Assembly: GCA_963971535.1 (NCBI GenBank)
Contig: OZ020591.1
Coordinates: forward strand, 13,237,577-13,301,576
DNA from: Notolepis coatsorum
Taxonomy: Eukaryota > Chordata > Actinopteri > Aulopiformes > Paralepididae
Length of the DNA: 64,000 nt
Direction: 5' to 3'
Position 1 is the first letter of the stretch. Every line of letters starts with the position of its first letter. The position numbers were made by a program, and so were the translations under genes. Positions 1-10,657 of this stretch are shown here, in pieces. The notes below the pieces were generated by a model. The model made no database searches. It worked only from the letters and a program-made list of their open reading frames with translations, and was not told the DNA's origin.

Positions 1-530
1 GGTCACATAAAAAAAAGTCCCGGATATACATAAACATTAATTGGCATAGATCTCTATAAACGGCCCAACACATTGATCACTTTAGGCACACACTGAAACC
101 AGTAACATCACAAATATGAAGCAGGTAATTACCCATACAAATAATAAACCTTTCATGGGGTTATTTACAATAATAATTAATTTGATTTCTAAAGCACTTT
201 TCATTGTGAAACAAATGTATGCAGAGTTTCTTGTCCTCCTGATTAATGCAATGGTGTGTGTGTTGTGGTGATCTCATTCAAGGAGCACTACACAAGCGCA
301 CACACACACACACACACAGTTTGTTGTTTTTGTTCTATTAGTGATTTACACACTTTCTCGGTTGGTTCATTATAAAAGATACAAACCTGAAAACAAACAC
401 ACTTAAATGTTAAATAAAAGGACCACAGTAATGAGGCAGGAACATATTTTTTTTAATAATGGTAAAATTGTTATTAAAAAATGTGCCCCTAAAAAATATT
501 TTTTGCCCCTAAATGAGAAATTGTGTGCCC
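1..530. other. Non-coding stretch with CA microsatellite
   Basis: I see no gene here. A (CA)n run lies at about 298-318. The 43 bases after it (317-359) recur inverted at 38532-38574 with one mismatch, so this is probably the 3' part of a dispersed repeat. Confidence 0.5.
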
Positions 531-797
531 CTAGTGAAAAAGCTTAGCGTACAGCCCTGCAAGTGCCTGCTTCAGAGCAGATGATGCTTGCATGTCAATT
601 ATTTCAAGTTGCAGGAGACCTTCATCAATGTGAAGTGATGCAAGGAACTCTTGTCCTTTTGTGGAAATAGCAGCTACAAATGGGTTGCTCACAAAATGCA
701 TCAATTCTCTGGACATGTCAAATTCATCAAATCGACTTGCAAAGTTTTCCCTCAATTTATCAATGAAATCTGTCATTAATTGAGTGACTTGGCTCAA
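531..797 (-). pseudogene. hAT transposase-like fragment
   Basis: An 88-residue minus-strand frame contains stretches such as 'FASRFDEFDMSRELMHFVSNPF' in meaning: a sequence of the kind found in the middle of hAT-derived proteins related to GTF2IRD2/ZBED5/SCAND3. It has no N-terminal BED finger, no catalytic region and no C-terminal dimerisation block, so it is a short remnant. It lies beside a hAT-like terminus at about 880-937, which suggests both belong to one decayed element whose far end is outside the window. The family assignment is by eye and moderate. Confidence 0.5.
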
Positions 798-879
798 TTG
801 TGCGTGGTAACGTTGACATGAAAAGAAAAAAGTAAAAAAAATATATTTTTTTTTTTTTTTAATTTTTTTTTAATTATCA

Positions 880-937
880 TGTAATCTTTGGTGGGCCGGT
901 CAGAATCATCCCGCGGGCCGCCAGTTGAATAGCCCTG
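880..937. mobile_element. Terminus of a hAT element
   Basis: The segment contains 'gggccggtcaga' and 'gcgggccgccagttgaat' and ends in 'agccctg'. This is the pattern of the GC-rich end of many vertebrate hAT elements. No matching left end or 8-bp duplication is in view. It probably terminates the element that contributed the fragment at 531-797. Confidence 0.5.
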
Positions 938-1669
938 CTTTATAGCATATAGCCTGCCTCTAGTCTAAATGTCTATCTTTAGAGGATGACTTTGCAGCAT
1001 GAATATTGTTTGGGATTCGGCACGCACGCATTCGTTAAAAGTGAAACACGGATTCGAAGTATCCCCTCTGTGTCGCGGGCAGGGGTGGTAGCGGCGCGCC
1101 CGCCGGTTACCCCCCGTTCCTTTCTTTGCTCAGAGCGTGCAGAGTTGTACCCATTCTGCGGTCTGTTAATAAAGTTTTCAATCAGACAAGTGTATAGAAC
1201 GAAGGGCTTTTATTATAACAATTCGTTGCAGTAAAATCATTATGCCTCGTTCCCTGAGGAGCGACGGTACGTCGGTAATCCACTCTGGTCTCCGGTGGGA
1301 GCTAACGTATATTAGCCGTGTTGTGACTGTGAGCTCTGATCAATGGCTGAGATTCAGGAAGTAAAAGCACTGCAAGATGATCCAACGTGTGACGCGTCTC
1401 TCTTCTGACCAATCAGTGGTCTGCAATGTTTCACATGACTTTTCTGGTACCCAATAGGGTCGCTTGGAACCTCGATAGAGGAGTAGGGTATATCTGCAGA
1501 GCCGTAAGCCCAACGAGAGAAGGGTACTTTATTATTATAAAAGAAAAACAGCGGTGACACGGTATTCAGCCTACTCTTGCGGTGGGCGTGATGTAACAGC
1601 GATACCGCGGTAATGCGGTAATCGCGGCAGCTCTAATTACCATCTAAGCCAATGTTAGATTTTAGAAGC
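938..1669. other. Intergenic, mixed repeat debris
   Basis: No coding region is recognisable. Bases 1146-1190 match the 3' end of the LINE C family on the plus strand ('tacccattctgc', 'ttaataaagttttca'). At 1600-1640 a CG-rich stretch ending in 'gcggcagctcta' resembles another DNA-transposon end. Nothing else was identified. Confidence 0.35.
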
Positions 1670-1800
1670 AGGTAGTGAGGTAGGCTTTTGACAAATCTAC
1701 AAAGAGGGCAGCACAGTGTTTCTTCTTATCTAATGCTGAGATAATATAATTTGTAACCAGGCTGATGTAGTACTGTGTTTGGCTCTAAAACCAGATATAA
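1670..1800 (-). pseudogene. LINE reverse-transcriptase fragment (motif A)
   Basis: Read on the minus strand, the segment encodes 'SGFRAKHSTT' and, after a small frame slip, 'ALDKKKHCAALFVDLSKA'. This is the run leading into the first catalytic aspartate (motif A) of LINE reverse transcriptases of the CR1/L2/Rex type. It is frameshifted and ends in stops. It lies downstream, on the minus strand, of a C-terminal LINE piece at 1860-2260, so the two are out of normal order. Confidence 0.6.
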
Positions 1801-1857
1801 AAACATATAACAATTAACAATAAAATAAAGAACAAATTACAGAATCAAAAAATATTC

Positions 1858-2262
1858 ATCACAAGTCATCGACATCAGGGTTCATACAGGGGCAATATAA
1901 ATCAGTCAAAACATCTGCAGCCAGATGTCTCTGCCTCAAAGTCATTAAGAATAACTTTAAATGCATCCAATGAGACCACCTACCAAAGATTCTGATCATT
2001 TTGCAACTGTTTCCAAGTAGAGGGAGCAACATACTTAAACCCCCTTTTTCCCAATTCAGTACAGGCTTTAGGGACAGATAGTAGGCATAAGTCCTAGGAG
2101 TAAAGACAATAACTTCCCATACATTTTTAAATAATGTAGATCCATAGGTATGATGGAAGCAAACCAAGAATAGCCTTATAAATAAAATTATGCTAATAGT
2201 TAAGGCAGACCATCCGACCCAAACATACAAAGAGCCATGGTGAGTAATAATCATTGCCGTAT
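1858..2262 (-). pseudogene. LINE ORF2 C-terminal fragment
   Basis: Across two frames on the minus strand I read 'FIYKAILGLLPSYL', 'LLSVPKACTELGKRGFKY', 'APSTWKQLQ' and 'VSLDAFKVILNDFEAET'. This is the usual C-terminal tail of L2/Rex-type ORF2 proteins. At least two frame changes and a stop interrupt it, so it is a dead 5'-truncated copy. It may be the same family as the motif-A fragment just beyond, but the order is wrong for a single insertion. Confidence 0.6.
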
Positions 2263-3282
2263 ATCATTGTTCTTTGCGGTTATACTTTCTGTCATTCTGT
2301 GCAAATGTTATGCTAAGATTGATTTTAGAGTGATTTGTGGGTCTTTAGGAGATCATCAAACGGAACCCTCTCCCTGGTCTTTTCCATGCATCCCAAAAAT
2401 GTGGAAAATAATTGACATAAGCCATCTTGCAATACCACTTCATAGGCTTTTATGGGGTTGGGGGTTCCAGTGGTGACATTATTTTGGGGATTTGAGGTCA
2501 CAGTCGCATATTATTTGATGACTAAATGGTAAACAATTATGATAATTAGTTGAGTGAAGGTGAGGATCACAGTAGCTAAATTATCAGTGCGCTGCACACT
2601 ATTCTTTTTGTTTTCTTGTTAAACGATCAGTTAAACCATTAACCAATTTTTCTTTTATAGAATATTTGAAGATTAAAACCCATTAAAATGCCCATCCCAT
2701 GTTTGAGCTCACTAACCTGGCGTATTCCCTTTAAATTGGCTGTGGAAAAACAATACTGCTGTTGCCAAAATGTGTGTGCATCTTTGTGATGATGTTGATG
2801 ACAAAAAGGTCCATCTATCGCAATTGAATTCCTTCAACTACTAAACATTATTATAATATTAATTAATGAGTAATTAACATAAATGTATCCAACCAATCCT
2901 TGGTAATCCTTGAAGTAGGCCTAACTATAGGCTGTGTTTAGTTGTACACACTGATGAAAGACTTCCGCCGATCCACAATGGTGCACATCATTTCTATTTC
3001 AATCTTTAATCTCGAAAGAACATTTACAATGATGTCGAGAGGTACAATACTATTAATACAAAAATAATATAGAAACATAAAAGTAAATCATTTAAACAAT
3101 TTTAATTAATTAAAACAAATGGTCGGCTATTATAGATTAAAACTGACCAATGGATACTCAAGTGTTGAGTTTAAACCCTCCTTCTGCTAAGCATAGGAAA
3201 ATAGGAAGTATTTATATTCTTTAACTCTCAATAATACTCATTCACAGTAGATACAGTATATGCAAATGTTCACAGACTGTAC
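2263..3282. other. No recognisable feature
   Basis: This AT-rich stretch has many stops in all frames. I found no transposon end, gene or tandem repeat. Confidence 0.5.
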
Positions 3283-3290
3283 CTTTAGAG

Positions 3291-4333
3291 CAGTGGTCAC
3301 CAACCTTTTTAAGCCCAAGATCACTTTTTTTTTGTGGTGAAGGCAAGATCTACCTATTGAAGCGTTGAGAGAAAAAGACAGCCAAGATTGTACTTTAAAC
3401 TAAATTACTTTTATTTGCCTGTATTCTAATTACATGCAATGTCAAAATAGAACTGTAATATGTACTCTCAGTCAGTGCTAAGTGCAGCATCACTCTTCAC
3501 ATCAAAACATAAGTAGAACTGTAATGTGGACCTTCTCATATTAACATTGACAAACATATTTACAATTAGCATTTTATAAAGTAGAACTGTGTCTACTTTT
3601 TCAGTCAGTGCTAAGTGCAGCATCACTTTTCACATCAAAACAGTCAATGTTTCTCACTCAAGTCACTAAGTCAGTGTGATGGCTGTGACTGGATACTGTC
3701 TACAAGTGCTTTGTAGTTAGGCTCATAGCTACTGACTGCCAGTCTGAGACAGTCTGTGAGGTGTCCGTCAGTAAGGTGGCTCCTGTACTTTGATTTGATT
3801 ATTTTCATCTGTGAAAATGACATTTCACAGAGATACGTGGATCCAAAGTAGGCACTCCAAAGAGCACAAAGAGCACAGTACTGCGATTGCTGGACCTTCA
3901 ACCGTGATTTCAACTTGTCAACTTTTCTTGCACGAAGTGTGCTCTTTGGCGGGTAGCTGTCTTTGAAATTTTGGTGGTTGATGTTGTGGTGCCGCTCCAG
4001 ATTTCCTCTTTTAGGCAGTGCTTGTGTTTGGTTGCACAACATACATACACACTTGTCTTTCACCAAGGTATAGAGAAGTTCTTCTTCCCATTCTGGATGG
4101 AAATAGTACGTTTTCGCTTTCTTCCGTGGAGCCTCTGCCATGCTAGCGATCTGGCGTCACCACACCTGTCTTTTTTTTTTTTTTTTGCGAGTCGCGGACC
4201 TCGTATTCTCTGATTGGTCACTTTCATACAGCGTCTGCGACACTTTCATACAGCGTCTGCGACACGCAGAGAGAGAGCTATTTTTTGGGGACAAGGAACG
4301 TCTCAAAGATCGTCGACGGGTTGGGGACCACGG
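3291..4333 (-). mobile_element. Complete non-autonomous hAT element
   Basis: The left end reads 'cagtggtcaccaacc' and the right end 'gggttggggaccacgg', which are imperfect inverted repeats. The 8-bp direct repeat 'ctttagag' flanks it exactly (3283-3290 and 4334-4341), which is the hAT target-site duplication. The element is 1043 bp and holds a shortened transposase frame on the minus strand (3671-4141). Intact flanks suggest a fairly recent insertion. Confidence 0.88.
3671..4141 (-). CDS. Internally deleted hAT transposase: BED finger joined to dimerisation tail
   Basis: This is a 156-residue open frame. Residues 10-70 form a BED-type zinc finger (Cys-x2-Cys in 'CVCMLC', His-x4-His at 'HHNINH', preceded by 'YYFHPEWEEELL'), which binds transposon ends in hAT transposases. 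From about residue 95 the sequence is the C-terminal hAT dimerisation block ('FGSTYLCEMSFSQMK', 'KSKYRSHLTDGHL'). The several hundred residues between them, with the RNase-H-like catalytic acids, are absent, yet the frame stays open. It therefore cannot cut DNA. A DNA-binding, dimerising product could in principle compete with full-length transposase, as the short KP product does for the Drosophila P element. That role is inference only; expression is unknown. Confidence 0.72.
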   Translation of the reverse strand: MAEAPRKKAKTYYFHPEWEEELLYTLVKDKCVCMLCNQTQALPKRGNLERHHNINHQNFKDSYPPKSTLRARKVDKLKSRLKVQQSQYCALCALWSAYFGSTYLCEMSFSQMKIIKSKYRSHLTDGHLTDCLRLAVSSYEPNYKALVDSIQSQPSH

Positions 4334-4562
4334 CTTTAGAGCATAGCTGTCAACATTGGGATATTAAAATAAGGGAGATTTGCCAGAGAGGTGAGGGGGG
4401 GGGGGGGGCTAAAGGGGGTGTTTCCCCCCTTTGGTGGATTTTTTTGGTCAAATCAGTTGTGTGGTAGTCACTTTTGGTGAGTTGTTTATATACAATTCAC
4501 TTATATGACATTTAGGTATGACACAGGACTACAAAAGCATTTAGTATAGAAATGTGTCAACA

Positions 4563-5036
4563 AGAAGGCGGCTGGATGGCGCAGGGGAGATTGCGCCCGT
4601 CACCAATGCAAGAGACTCCGGTCTTGAATCCCGGTGTCAACATTGCCTCCGGCTTGGGCCAGTCGTCATACTATCTCAATTAGCAGAGGTAGCGGGAGGA
4701 AGTCGATGGGTGGGGATTGGACGTTGTGGACTGCGACTCCTACCGGTCGTTTGGGGGACGCCTGCACAGCAGAGACAGGAAGTAGCGGGGGTAGTGTGAG
4801 CCTCCCATGCGTTACACCTCGCCACAGAGTCCGCGCTGTCTGGTGAAAAGATGCGACAGGCTGCCTCCTCGTGTACCGGAGGGGACACGTGATGCAAGGC
4901 TTCTATCCTCCCTACGACCGACCAGTGGGAGGCATAGTCGAGCAACGTTCAAGACGGGAGGCGAGAATTGGAAATACGAAATTGGGATGGGAGAAGAATT
5001 GAAAATAAGGAGAAAAAGTGGATAAAAAACAAAACA
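4563..5036 (+). mobile_element. tRNA-derived SINE, copy 1
   Basis: The head 'ggatggcgcagggga' resembles a pol III box A, and 'ggtcttgaatccc' about 45 bases on is a weakened box B. The body carries 'gcctccggcttggg' and the A-rich end 'gaaaaagtggataaaa', both shared with copies at 37926 and 40879. A 12-bp duplication with one mismatch flanks it (4551-4562 and 5037-5048). It encodes no protein; the open frames inside are accidental. Confidence 0.75.
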
Positions 5037-5048
5037 AATTTGTCAACA

Positions 5049-5520
5049 GACTAAAGCAGGGAACCACAATATTTTGCATACAAATTATGCCGAGCAGAAT
5101 GTACTATCATAACTGTCTATAATTTTTCTTGCAATTGAACCAATTTTCATTAGGTATGGTTTTGAGGTGTGTGTTCAACAGAATGTAGTATCAAAAACAC
5201 GTTCACAAAAAGTATGGGTTACTGAATGCTGAACTGCACTGTAATAATCACTAAGCCATTGTAAGACCTTACCTGTGTCCCTGTATCACTGTCTCTGCTG
5301 CCCTTTGACTAAAAAACGTCCCTATGTCCATTTTCCTTTTTTTTTTCTTTCTGGTCGCATATTTGACTTAGTCATTGAGATAATTGACTATCAGAGAAAT
5401 ACAACAAAAAAATTGCTATTTATTTAACTATTAAACAATATAAAACGAATTGGCCATAATTTACTGAGCAAACTAATGCTTACTGCTGTAACCTACTAAT
5501 AACACTTAAAGTAAATCTGA
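5049..5520. other. No recognisable feature
   Basis: AT-rich sequence without a recognisable gene or repeat. It could be the decayed far part of the ZBED-like transposase element to its right, but I cannot align it. Confidence 0.4.
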
Positions 5521-5570
5521 AGATTATATAGCAGATGCCTTGGACAACTGTAGCGTGTGCTTGTTTATAC

Positions 5571-5637
5571 AGAGCCCCTTTCATGACTGTGATGCAAGCC
5601 CTGCTTGAATACAGGGGCAGGGCTTGCATCACAGTCA
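5571..5637. mobile_element. Hairpin mini-element, copy 1
   Basis: A perfect 20-bp inverted repeat (5584-5603 and 5618-5637) is separated by a 14-base loop. The outer left end 'agcccctttcatgactgtgatg' resembles the arm of the hairpin at 10766-10833. On the minus strand it interrupts the transposase reading 'VIPQL' before it resumes as 'LYKQAHATVVQ'. The right outer end is missing, so this copy is truncated. Confidence 0.6.
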
Positions 5638-5639
5638 AA

Positions 5640-5861
5640 GTTGTGGTATGACTTGCTGGCTGAAATACGGACGAGAGGGAACTAGGTAGCGGGGCTCTAT
5701 TACTCTCTATGCTCTATGTGCTTAAACCCAGTGTTCTCGACAACGGAGTATGGTCGCAGATCTGCTGCTATAAAAACACCTATGGCGTTTGTTATTGCTT
5801 TGGCCCGGTCTGAATTAATAGCGAGATGCTGCTTGAATGCCACGGGGAGCTGGGTTTGCAC
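5640..5861 (-). pseudogene. ZBED1-like transposase, second segment
   Basis: On the minus strand the segment encodes 'RAKAITNAIGVFIAADLRPY', then 'SVVENTGFKH', and after a stop 'LVPSRPYFSQQVIPQL'. These follow the BED finger in ZBED1-like hAT transposases. Its upstream continuation lies at 10658-10978, beyond the inserted hAT. Stops and insertions make it a pseudogene. Confidence 0.65.
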
Positions 5862-6216
5862 TAGTGTTGTCACGATACTGGAATTTCGACTTCGATACGA
5901 TACCTTGAAAAGTATCGATACTTCGATACCATTTCGATATCAAAAAAAAAATATATATATATATATTTTTTTTAAAACAAACTTAGCTTTTGTTGCTGGT
6001 TGATTCTCCTCAGCTTCTCTCTGGTACTATAAGAGAAGATAAATATAACACGTTTAAAACTCTTTGTTTATCTTTAGATCACACATTTAAAAATAACTGT
6101 TCATCTACTTCAATCAAGCAGACAGATGTAAACACTGTAATCTGTGTTGCATGTACCTGACAAACTGAACTGTTTGTATTACAGTTAGTAACATGTATTA
6201 CAGTTAGTAACAGTTT

Positions 6217-6502
<286 letters not shown>

Positions 6503-7032
6503 CTGACTATTTAAACACTTCATGGAAACGGGGTAGCGTTAACCTTATGTCGACTGTAGTATTGTATGACCTCGACTTAACGTTACTCTGTTTCATGCAG
6601 TAATTGTAAAAGTGGCCAGCTAAGCTAACGGCTAGCAGTAGCTAGCTCTAACGTTACAACGAGTCAGCTGTTGATATATGCGCCATCAGTAGACAACGTA
6701 TCATGTATTAAACTAGAGTTAAAGCTTCAGTGACGTTGAAAGAGCAGCTGTCACGAACCTCTTTCATTTCTTTATGGAGATCCTCGTTGGCACTGCTCTA
6801 ACACCGCTTGCAAATAGCATTGGGGCAGCTTTAGCTTGTCCTTCGTTGTTTACTCAAACCCCAAGTACCTCCAAACAGCACTTCTGCTGTTTTCTTTATC
6901 CACAAGTTGCGGAGCATCTTCACTCAGCTAAAATGTTTATTTACAAACTGAAGACGGCTCTGTGACTCTGTGAGGGGGAGGACTGGAGCAGGCGGAGGGG
7001 CAAGCGTGCTCTGAACAGCGCGTCAACAACTT

Positions 7033-10000
7033 GAGGTAGAAGTTCAAGTTCAAGTTCAAGTTCTTTAATAGTTGTCATACAGAAGTACAGAATACTTTCA
7101 TACAAAATGCTTCTTACTGTTACGCTCCAGAGACTGTGCTAGACAAGATAGTATCAAATAACATAATAACATAATATAGCATGAATTTAGAAGAAGAAAA
7201 TGAGGTCACAGTTGTTCGGTATAGACATATGTACAATGTTCTGAGTTACCATATAATATACAATACACAACTATGCAGTGTACTAGTGTACAGTACTATC
7301 TAGTGCAAAGCAGAAATGGGATGAGGTACAATTTTAGGTACAATTTACAGTAAGGTGTACGAGTTGTAGTGCAATCCTTCATCCATAAATATAAATATAA
7401 AGTGTGGGGAGTGGGTGCTACAGTGTGTTTGTTTAAAGTGGGTGTGTGCTATAAAGTGTGTGTAGTGGGTGCTACAGTGTGTTTGTTTAAAGTGAGTGTG
7501 TGCGTGTGGATGTGTGTGCTATGTGTGTTTGGTGGTTGTTGTTGTGTAGTGTTCATTCATTGTTCGTTTAGCAGCCTGATGGCCTGGGGATAGAAGCTAC
7601 TTCTGAGTCTTTCTGTGCTCGCCTTGAGACTCCTGTATCGCTTGCCTGACGGCAGCAGTTCAAAGAGGCAGTTGTTCGGGTGGCTCGAGTCCTTAATAAT
7701 TCTCTTAGCCTTCCCCTTGCAACGCTTGTAGTAAATGTTCTGGAGGGTGGGGAGCCCCCCTCCGATTGTGCGTTCGGCTGAACGTGTCACTCTTTGTAGT
7801 CTGCTTTGGTCTTTTGCAGTGCTATTCCCAAACCAGGAGGTGATGTTGCCGGTCAAGATGCTCTCTATTGTACATGAGTAGAAGTTCTTAAGGATCTTCT
7901 GGCTGACTTGGAACTTCCTTAGGCGCCTGAGGAAGTAGAGGCGTTGTCGTGCCTTCTTCACCACACTGTTAATGTGTATGGTCCATTTCAAGTCCTCGGA
8001 TATGTGGGCTCCGAGGTACTTGAAGCTGTTGACTCTCTCAACCGGTGCCCCGTCGATGCTGAGGGGGCTGTAGTCCTTGACCCCCGACCTCCTGAAGTCC
8101 ACAATCATCTCCTTTGTTTTGCTGACGTTCAGGGAGAGGCTGTTTTCCTGGCACCATCCCGCCAGGACCTTGACCTCTTCCAGGTAGGCCCTCTCGTCGT
8201 TGGCAGAGATCAGGCCCACCACCACTGTGTCGTCAGCAAATTTGACGATTGTATTGCTACTCCGCTGAGCCACACAGTCGTGTGTGTACAGGGAGTAGAG
8301 GAGGGGACTCAGAACACAGCCCTGGGGGGCCCCTATGTTGAGGGTGATGGATGAGGAGGTGCAGTTGCCTGCTCTCACCACCTGGGGTCTGCCAGTCAGG
8401 AAGTCCAAGACCCACTGGCAGAGGTCATAGCCCAAGCCCAGGTCCCTGAGCTTGGCTATGAGTATGGAGGGGACTATGGTATTGAATGCCGAGCTGTAGT
8501 CGATGAATAGCATTCTCACATAGTTCCCCTGCCTCTTGTCCAGGTGTGATGCTGCTGTGTGCAGCACATGGGATATGGCGTCCTCCGTGGACCTGTTGGG
8601 GCGGTATGCAAATTGCAGGGGGTCCATGTTGATGGGGAGGGAGGAGCAGATGTAGCCCTTTACTAGCTTCTCAAAGCACTTCATGGCTATGGAGGTGAGA
8701 GCTACAGGGCGGTAGTCGTTGAGGCAAGCAGGCTTGGATTTTTTGGGTACAGGGATAATAGTGGACTTCTTCAGGCAGGTGGGGATGACAGCCTGTTCTA
8801 AGGACAGGTTAAATATGTCAGTGAATACTGGGGCCAGTTGGTCGGCACAGACTTTTAGGACGCGGCCGGGGATGCCGTCCGGACCTGCTGCCTTCCTGAT
8901 ATTCACTTTTTTAAAGGTCCGCCTCACCTCATGCTCTGTTACCCTGAACACTGCGCCTCCATCAGCAGCCGACCCCCCCCCCCCCATTGCCGAGGCTTGT
9001 GAGCTGGTGTTGTTATTACCAGCATCAAACCTCGCATAGAAGGTATTGAGGTCGTTTGCTAAGGAGATGTCACTGTTCAGTTTGAGGGAGGCGCCTTTGT
9101 AGTCTGTCATCGTTTTGAGCCCCTGCCACATAGCTCTAGAGTCAGCTTGTTCAAACTGGAGTTCAATTTTATCCCTGTAGCGTCGTTTGGCCTCTGTCAC
9201 TGTCCTCCTTACGTTGTGTTGCGCCACCTTGTGGTCGTTCATGTTGCCTGCCACTAGGCCGTCATTGTATGCTTTGGTGCGCTCTCTCAGAGCTTCACGG
9301 ACGGATTTGTCTACCCAGGGTTTTTGATTTGGGTAAACTTTCATTTTGGTAGTGGGGATTGTTTCTTTCACCCTAGTACAGACATAGTCCAGCACTGTCT
9401 CCGTGTAGGCATTAATGTTATCTGTGTCGCGGAATACAATCCAGTCTGTGTTGTGAAACACTGACACTAGTGTATCCTCTGACGTCACATCCCATTTCTG
9501 CACCTCTCGCGAGACTACGGGAGTACTTTTAATTCTTTGTCTGTACTTTGGTGTAAGGAAAATGGATGCGTGATCTGACTTGCCAAAGCCACTATCAGAA
9601 TGAGCCTTGTAGCCACCTTTAAATTGCGTGTAACAGTGATCTAGGATGTTACCGCCTCTGGTGTTGCAAGTCACATGCTGGTAGAAATCAGGCAATACCT
9701 TTCTCAGATTGGCGCTATTGAAATCTCCCAGTACCAAAATGGCGGCGTTAACGTTCGTCGCTTGTATATTGTTTACCTCGTCGTGTAGTCTGGAGAGCGC
9801 GGCGTTGTTGTTGGCTTGCGGTGGAATATACACTCCGACCAGGATGATCGCCGTTAACTCCCTCGGGAGGAAGAAAGGACGACACTTGATGGTTATATAT
9901 TCCAGTTCTGGGGAGCAGTGATTGGATAATTCCTTCACATTCGTTGGATCACTCCAATTTTTGTTAAACATGAAGGCAATACCTCCACCACGTTGTTTAC

Positions 10001-10531
10001 CGGACTCTGATTGTGTCCGATCCTTCCTATGGATAAAGAAATGATCCGCTGGTTGAATCGCGTGATCTGGAACCTCCGGCGTGAGCCACGTTTCGGTGAA
10101 GCAGAGAACGTTGCAGTCCCTAACGTCTCTTTGGTATTGAATCCTTGCTCGGATGTCATCCAGTTTATTGTCTATTGATTGTACATTGGCTAGCAATATA
10201 CTGGGAAGTGGTGTACGGTGTCGTCTGGATCTCAGCCTGTTTCGGATCCCAGACCTTTTTCCTCGACGTCTTTTCCTGGGGTCTAGGGACAAAGGATCCG
10301 GTCCTAGTCTCCGGAGGATTTCTTCCGGCCATTGATGTGGTTCGGAAAGTTGATCCAGCGAGTAATCCAGTTGGTAAGTTTCCCGTAATCCAATGTCAAT
10401 GATTGACTGACGGTCATACACATATAATGCACCAACAGTTGGTGCAAATAAAACTCCTAATACTATAAAAATTAACAAAATAAAGCACAGTCTCGTCGGA
10501 GCGATCAGAAAGGCAGCCATCACAGCAGCGC
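7033..10531 (-). mobile_element. LINE A, near full-length non-LTR retrotransposon
   Basis: The 3' end at about 7033-7067 is a short tandem of 'gttcaa' units, a typical LINE 3' tail. The single long ORF lies at 7557-10523, and the 3' UTR (7068-7556) is rich in 'gtgtgtg'. A second 5'-truncated copy with the same 3' end is at 16991-17735. It sits inside the hAT element. The family is an APE-type teleost LINE; I cannot place it reliably among the CR1, L2 and Rex1 groups. Confidence 0.85.
7557..10523 (-). CDS. LINE A endonuclease-reverse transcriptase polyprotein, intact
   Basis: This is a 988-residue frame without stops. Residues 106-325 form an apurinic-type endonuclease: 'FTETWL' with the metal-binding Glu, 'VLGDFNSA', and 'KSDHAS' with the catalytic His. 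Residues about 590-830 form the reverse transcriptase: motif A 'FIDYSSAF', motif B 'GAPQGCVLSP', and motif C 'FADD' at 762-765. A C-terminal region ending 'LPSGKRYRSL' follows. The enzyme nicks DNA and copies the LINE RNA at the nick. Residues 10-33 are strongly hydrophobic, then comes a basic stretch (84-104); the hydrophobic run is unusual for this protein type and the true start may be further in. No separate ORF1 is visible. An intact frame suggests a young, possibly still active copy. Confidence 0.9.
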   Translation of the reverse strand: MMAAFLIAPTRLCFILLIFIVLGVLFAPTVGALYVYDRQSIIDIGLRETYQLDYSLDQLSEPHQWPEEILRRLGPDPLSLDPRKRRRGKRSGIRNRLRSRRHRTPLPSILLANVQSIDNKLDDIRARIQYQRDVRDCNVLCFTETWLTPEVPDHAIQPADHFFIHRKDRTQSESGKQRGGGIAFMFNKNWSDPTNVKELSNHCSPELEYITIKCRPFFLPRELTAIILVGVYIPPQANNNAALSRLHDEVNNIQATNVNAAILVLGDFNSANLRKVLPDFYQHVTCNTRGGNILDHCYTQFKGGYKAHSDSGFGKSDHASIFLTPKYRQRIKSTPVVSREVQKWDVTSEDTLVSVFHNTDWIVFRDTDNINAYTETVLDYVCTRVKETIPTTKMKVYPNQKPWVDKSVREALRERTKAYNDGLVAGNMNDHKVAQHNVRRTVTEAKRRYRDKIELQFEQADSRAMWQGLKTMTDYKGASLKLNSDISLANDLNTFYARFDAGNNNTSSQASAMGGGGSAADGGAVFRVTEHEVRRTFKKVNIRKAAGPDGIPGRVLKVCADQLAPVFTDIFNLSLEQAVIPTCLKKSTIIPVPKKSKPACLNDYRPVALTSIAMKCFEKLVKGYICSSLPINMDPLQFAYRPNRSTEDAISHVLHTAASHLDKRQGNYVRMLFIDYSSAFNTIVPSILIAKLRDLGLGYDLCQWVLDFLTGRPQVVRAGNCTSSSITLNIGAPQGCVLSPLLYSLYTHDCVAQRSSNTIVKFADDTVVVGLISANDERAYLEEVKVLAGWCQENSLSLNVSKTKEMIVDFRRSGVKDYSPLSIDGAPVERVNSFKYLGAHISEDLKWTIHINSVVKKARQRLYFLRRLRKFQVSQKILKNFYSCTIESILTGNITSWFGNSTAKDQSRLQRVTRSAERTIGGGLPTLQNIYYKRCKGKAKRIIKDSSHPNNCLFELLPSGKRYRSLKASTERLRSSFYPQAIRLLNEQ

Positions 10532-10657
10532 CAAGCTGGTACCGATACTGGTACCGATACTGCAGAAAGTATCGGTATTTCGGGAAACGAGTATCGAAAC
10601 CATTTTAAATATTCAGTATCGATATGTATCGATACTTCGATATTTTTGACAACACTA

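Noticed and set aside
2237-2476. 79-residue frame
   Set aside because: No family resemblance, and part overlaps the antisense LINE fragment.
4573-4635. Possible tRNA gene
   Set aside because: Box A and B are those of a SINE head; the same head recurs with SINE bodies at 37926 and 40879, and no cloverleaf is convincing.
7944-8354. Frames antisense to the LINE A ORF (also 8719-9039 and 10145-10402)
   Set aside because: Shadows of the strong minus-strand coding sequence.
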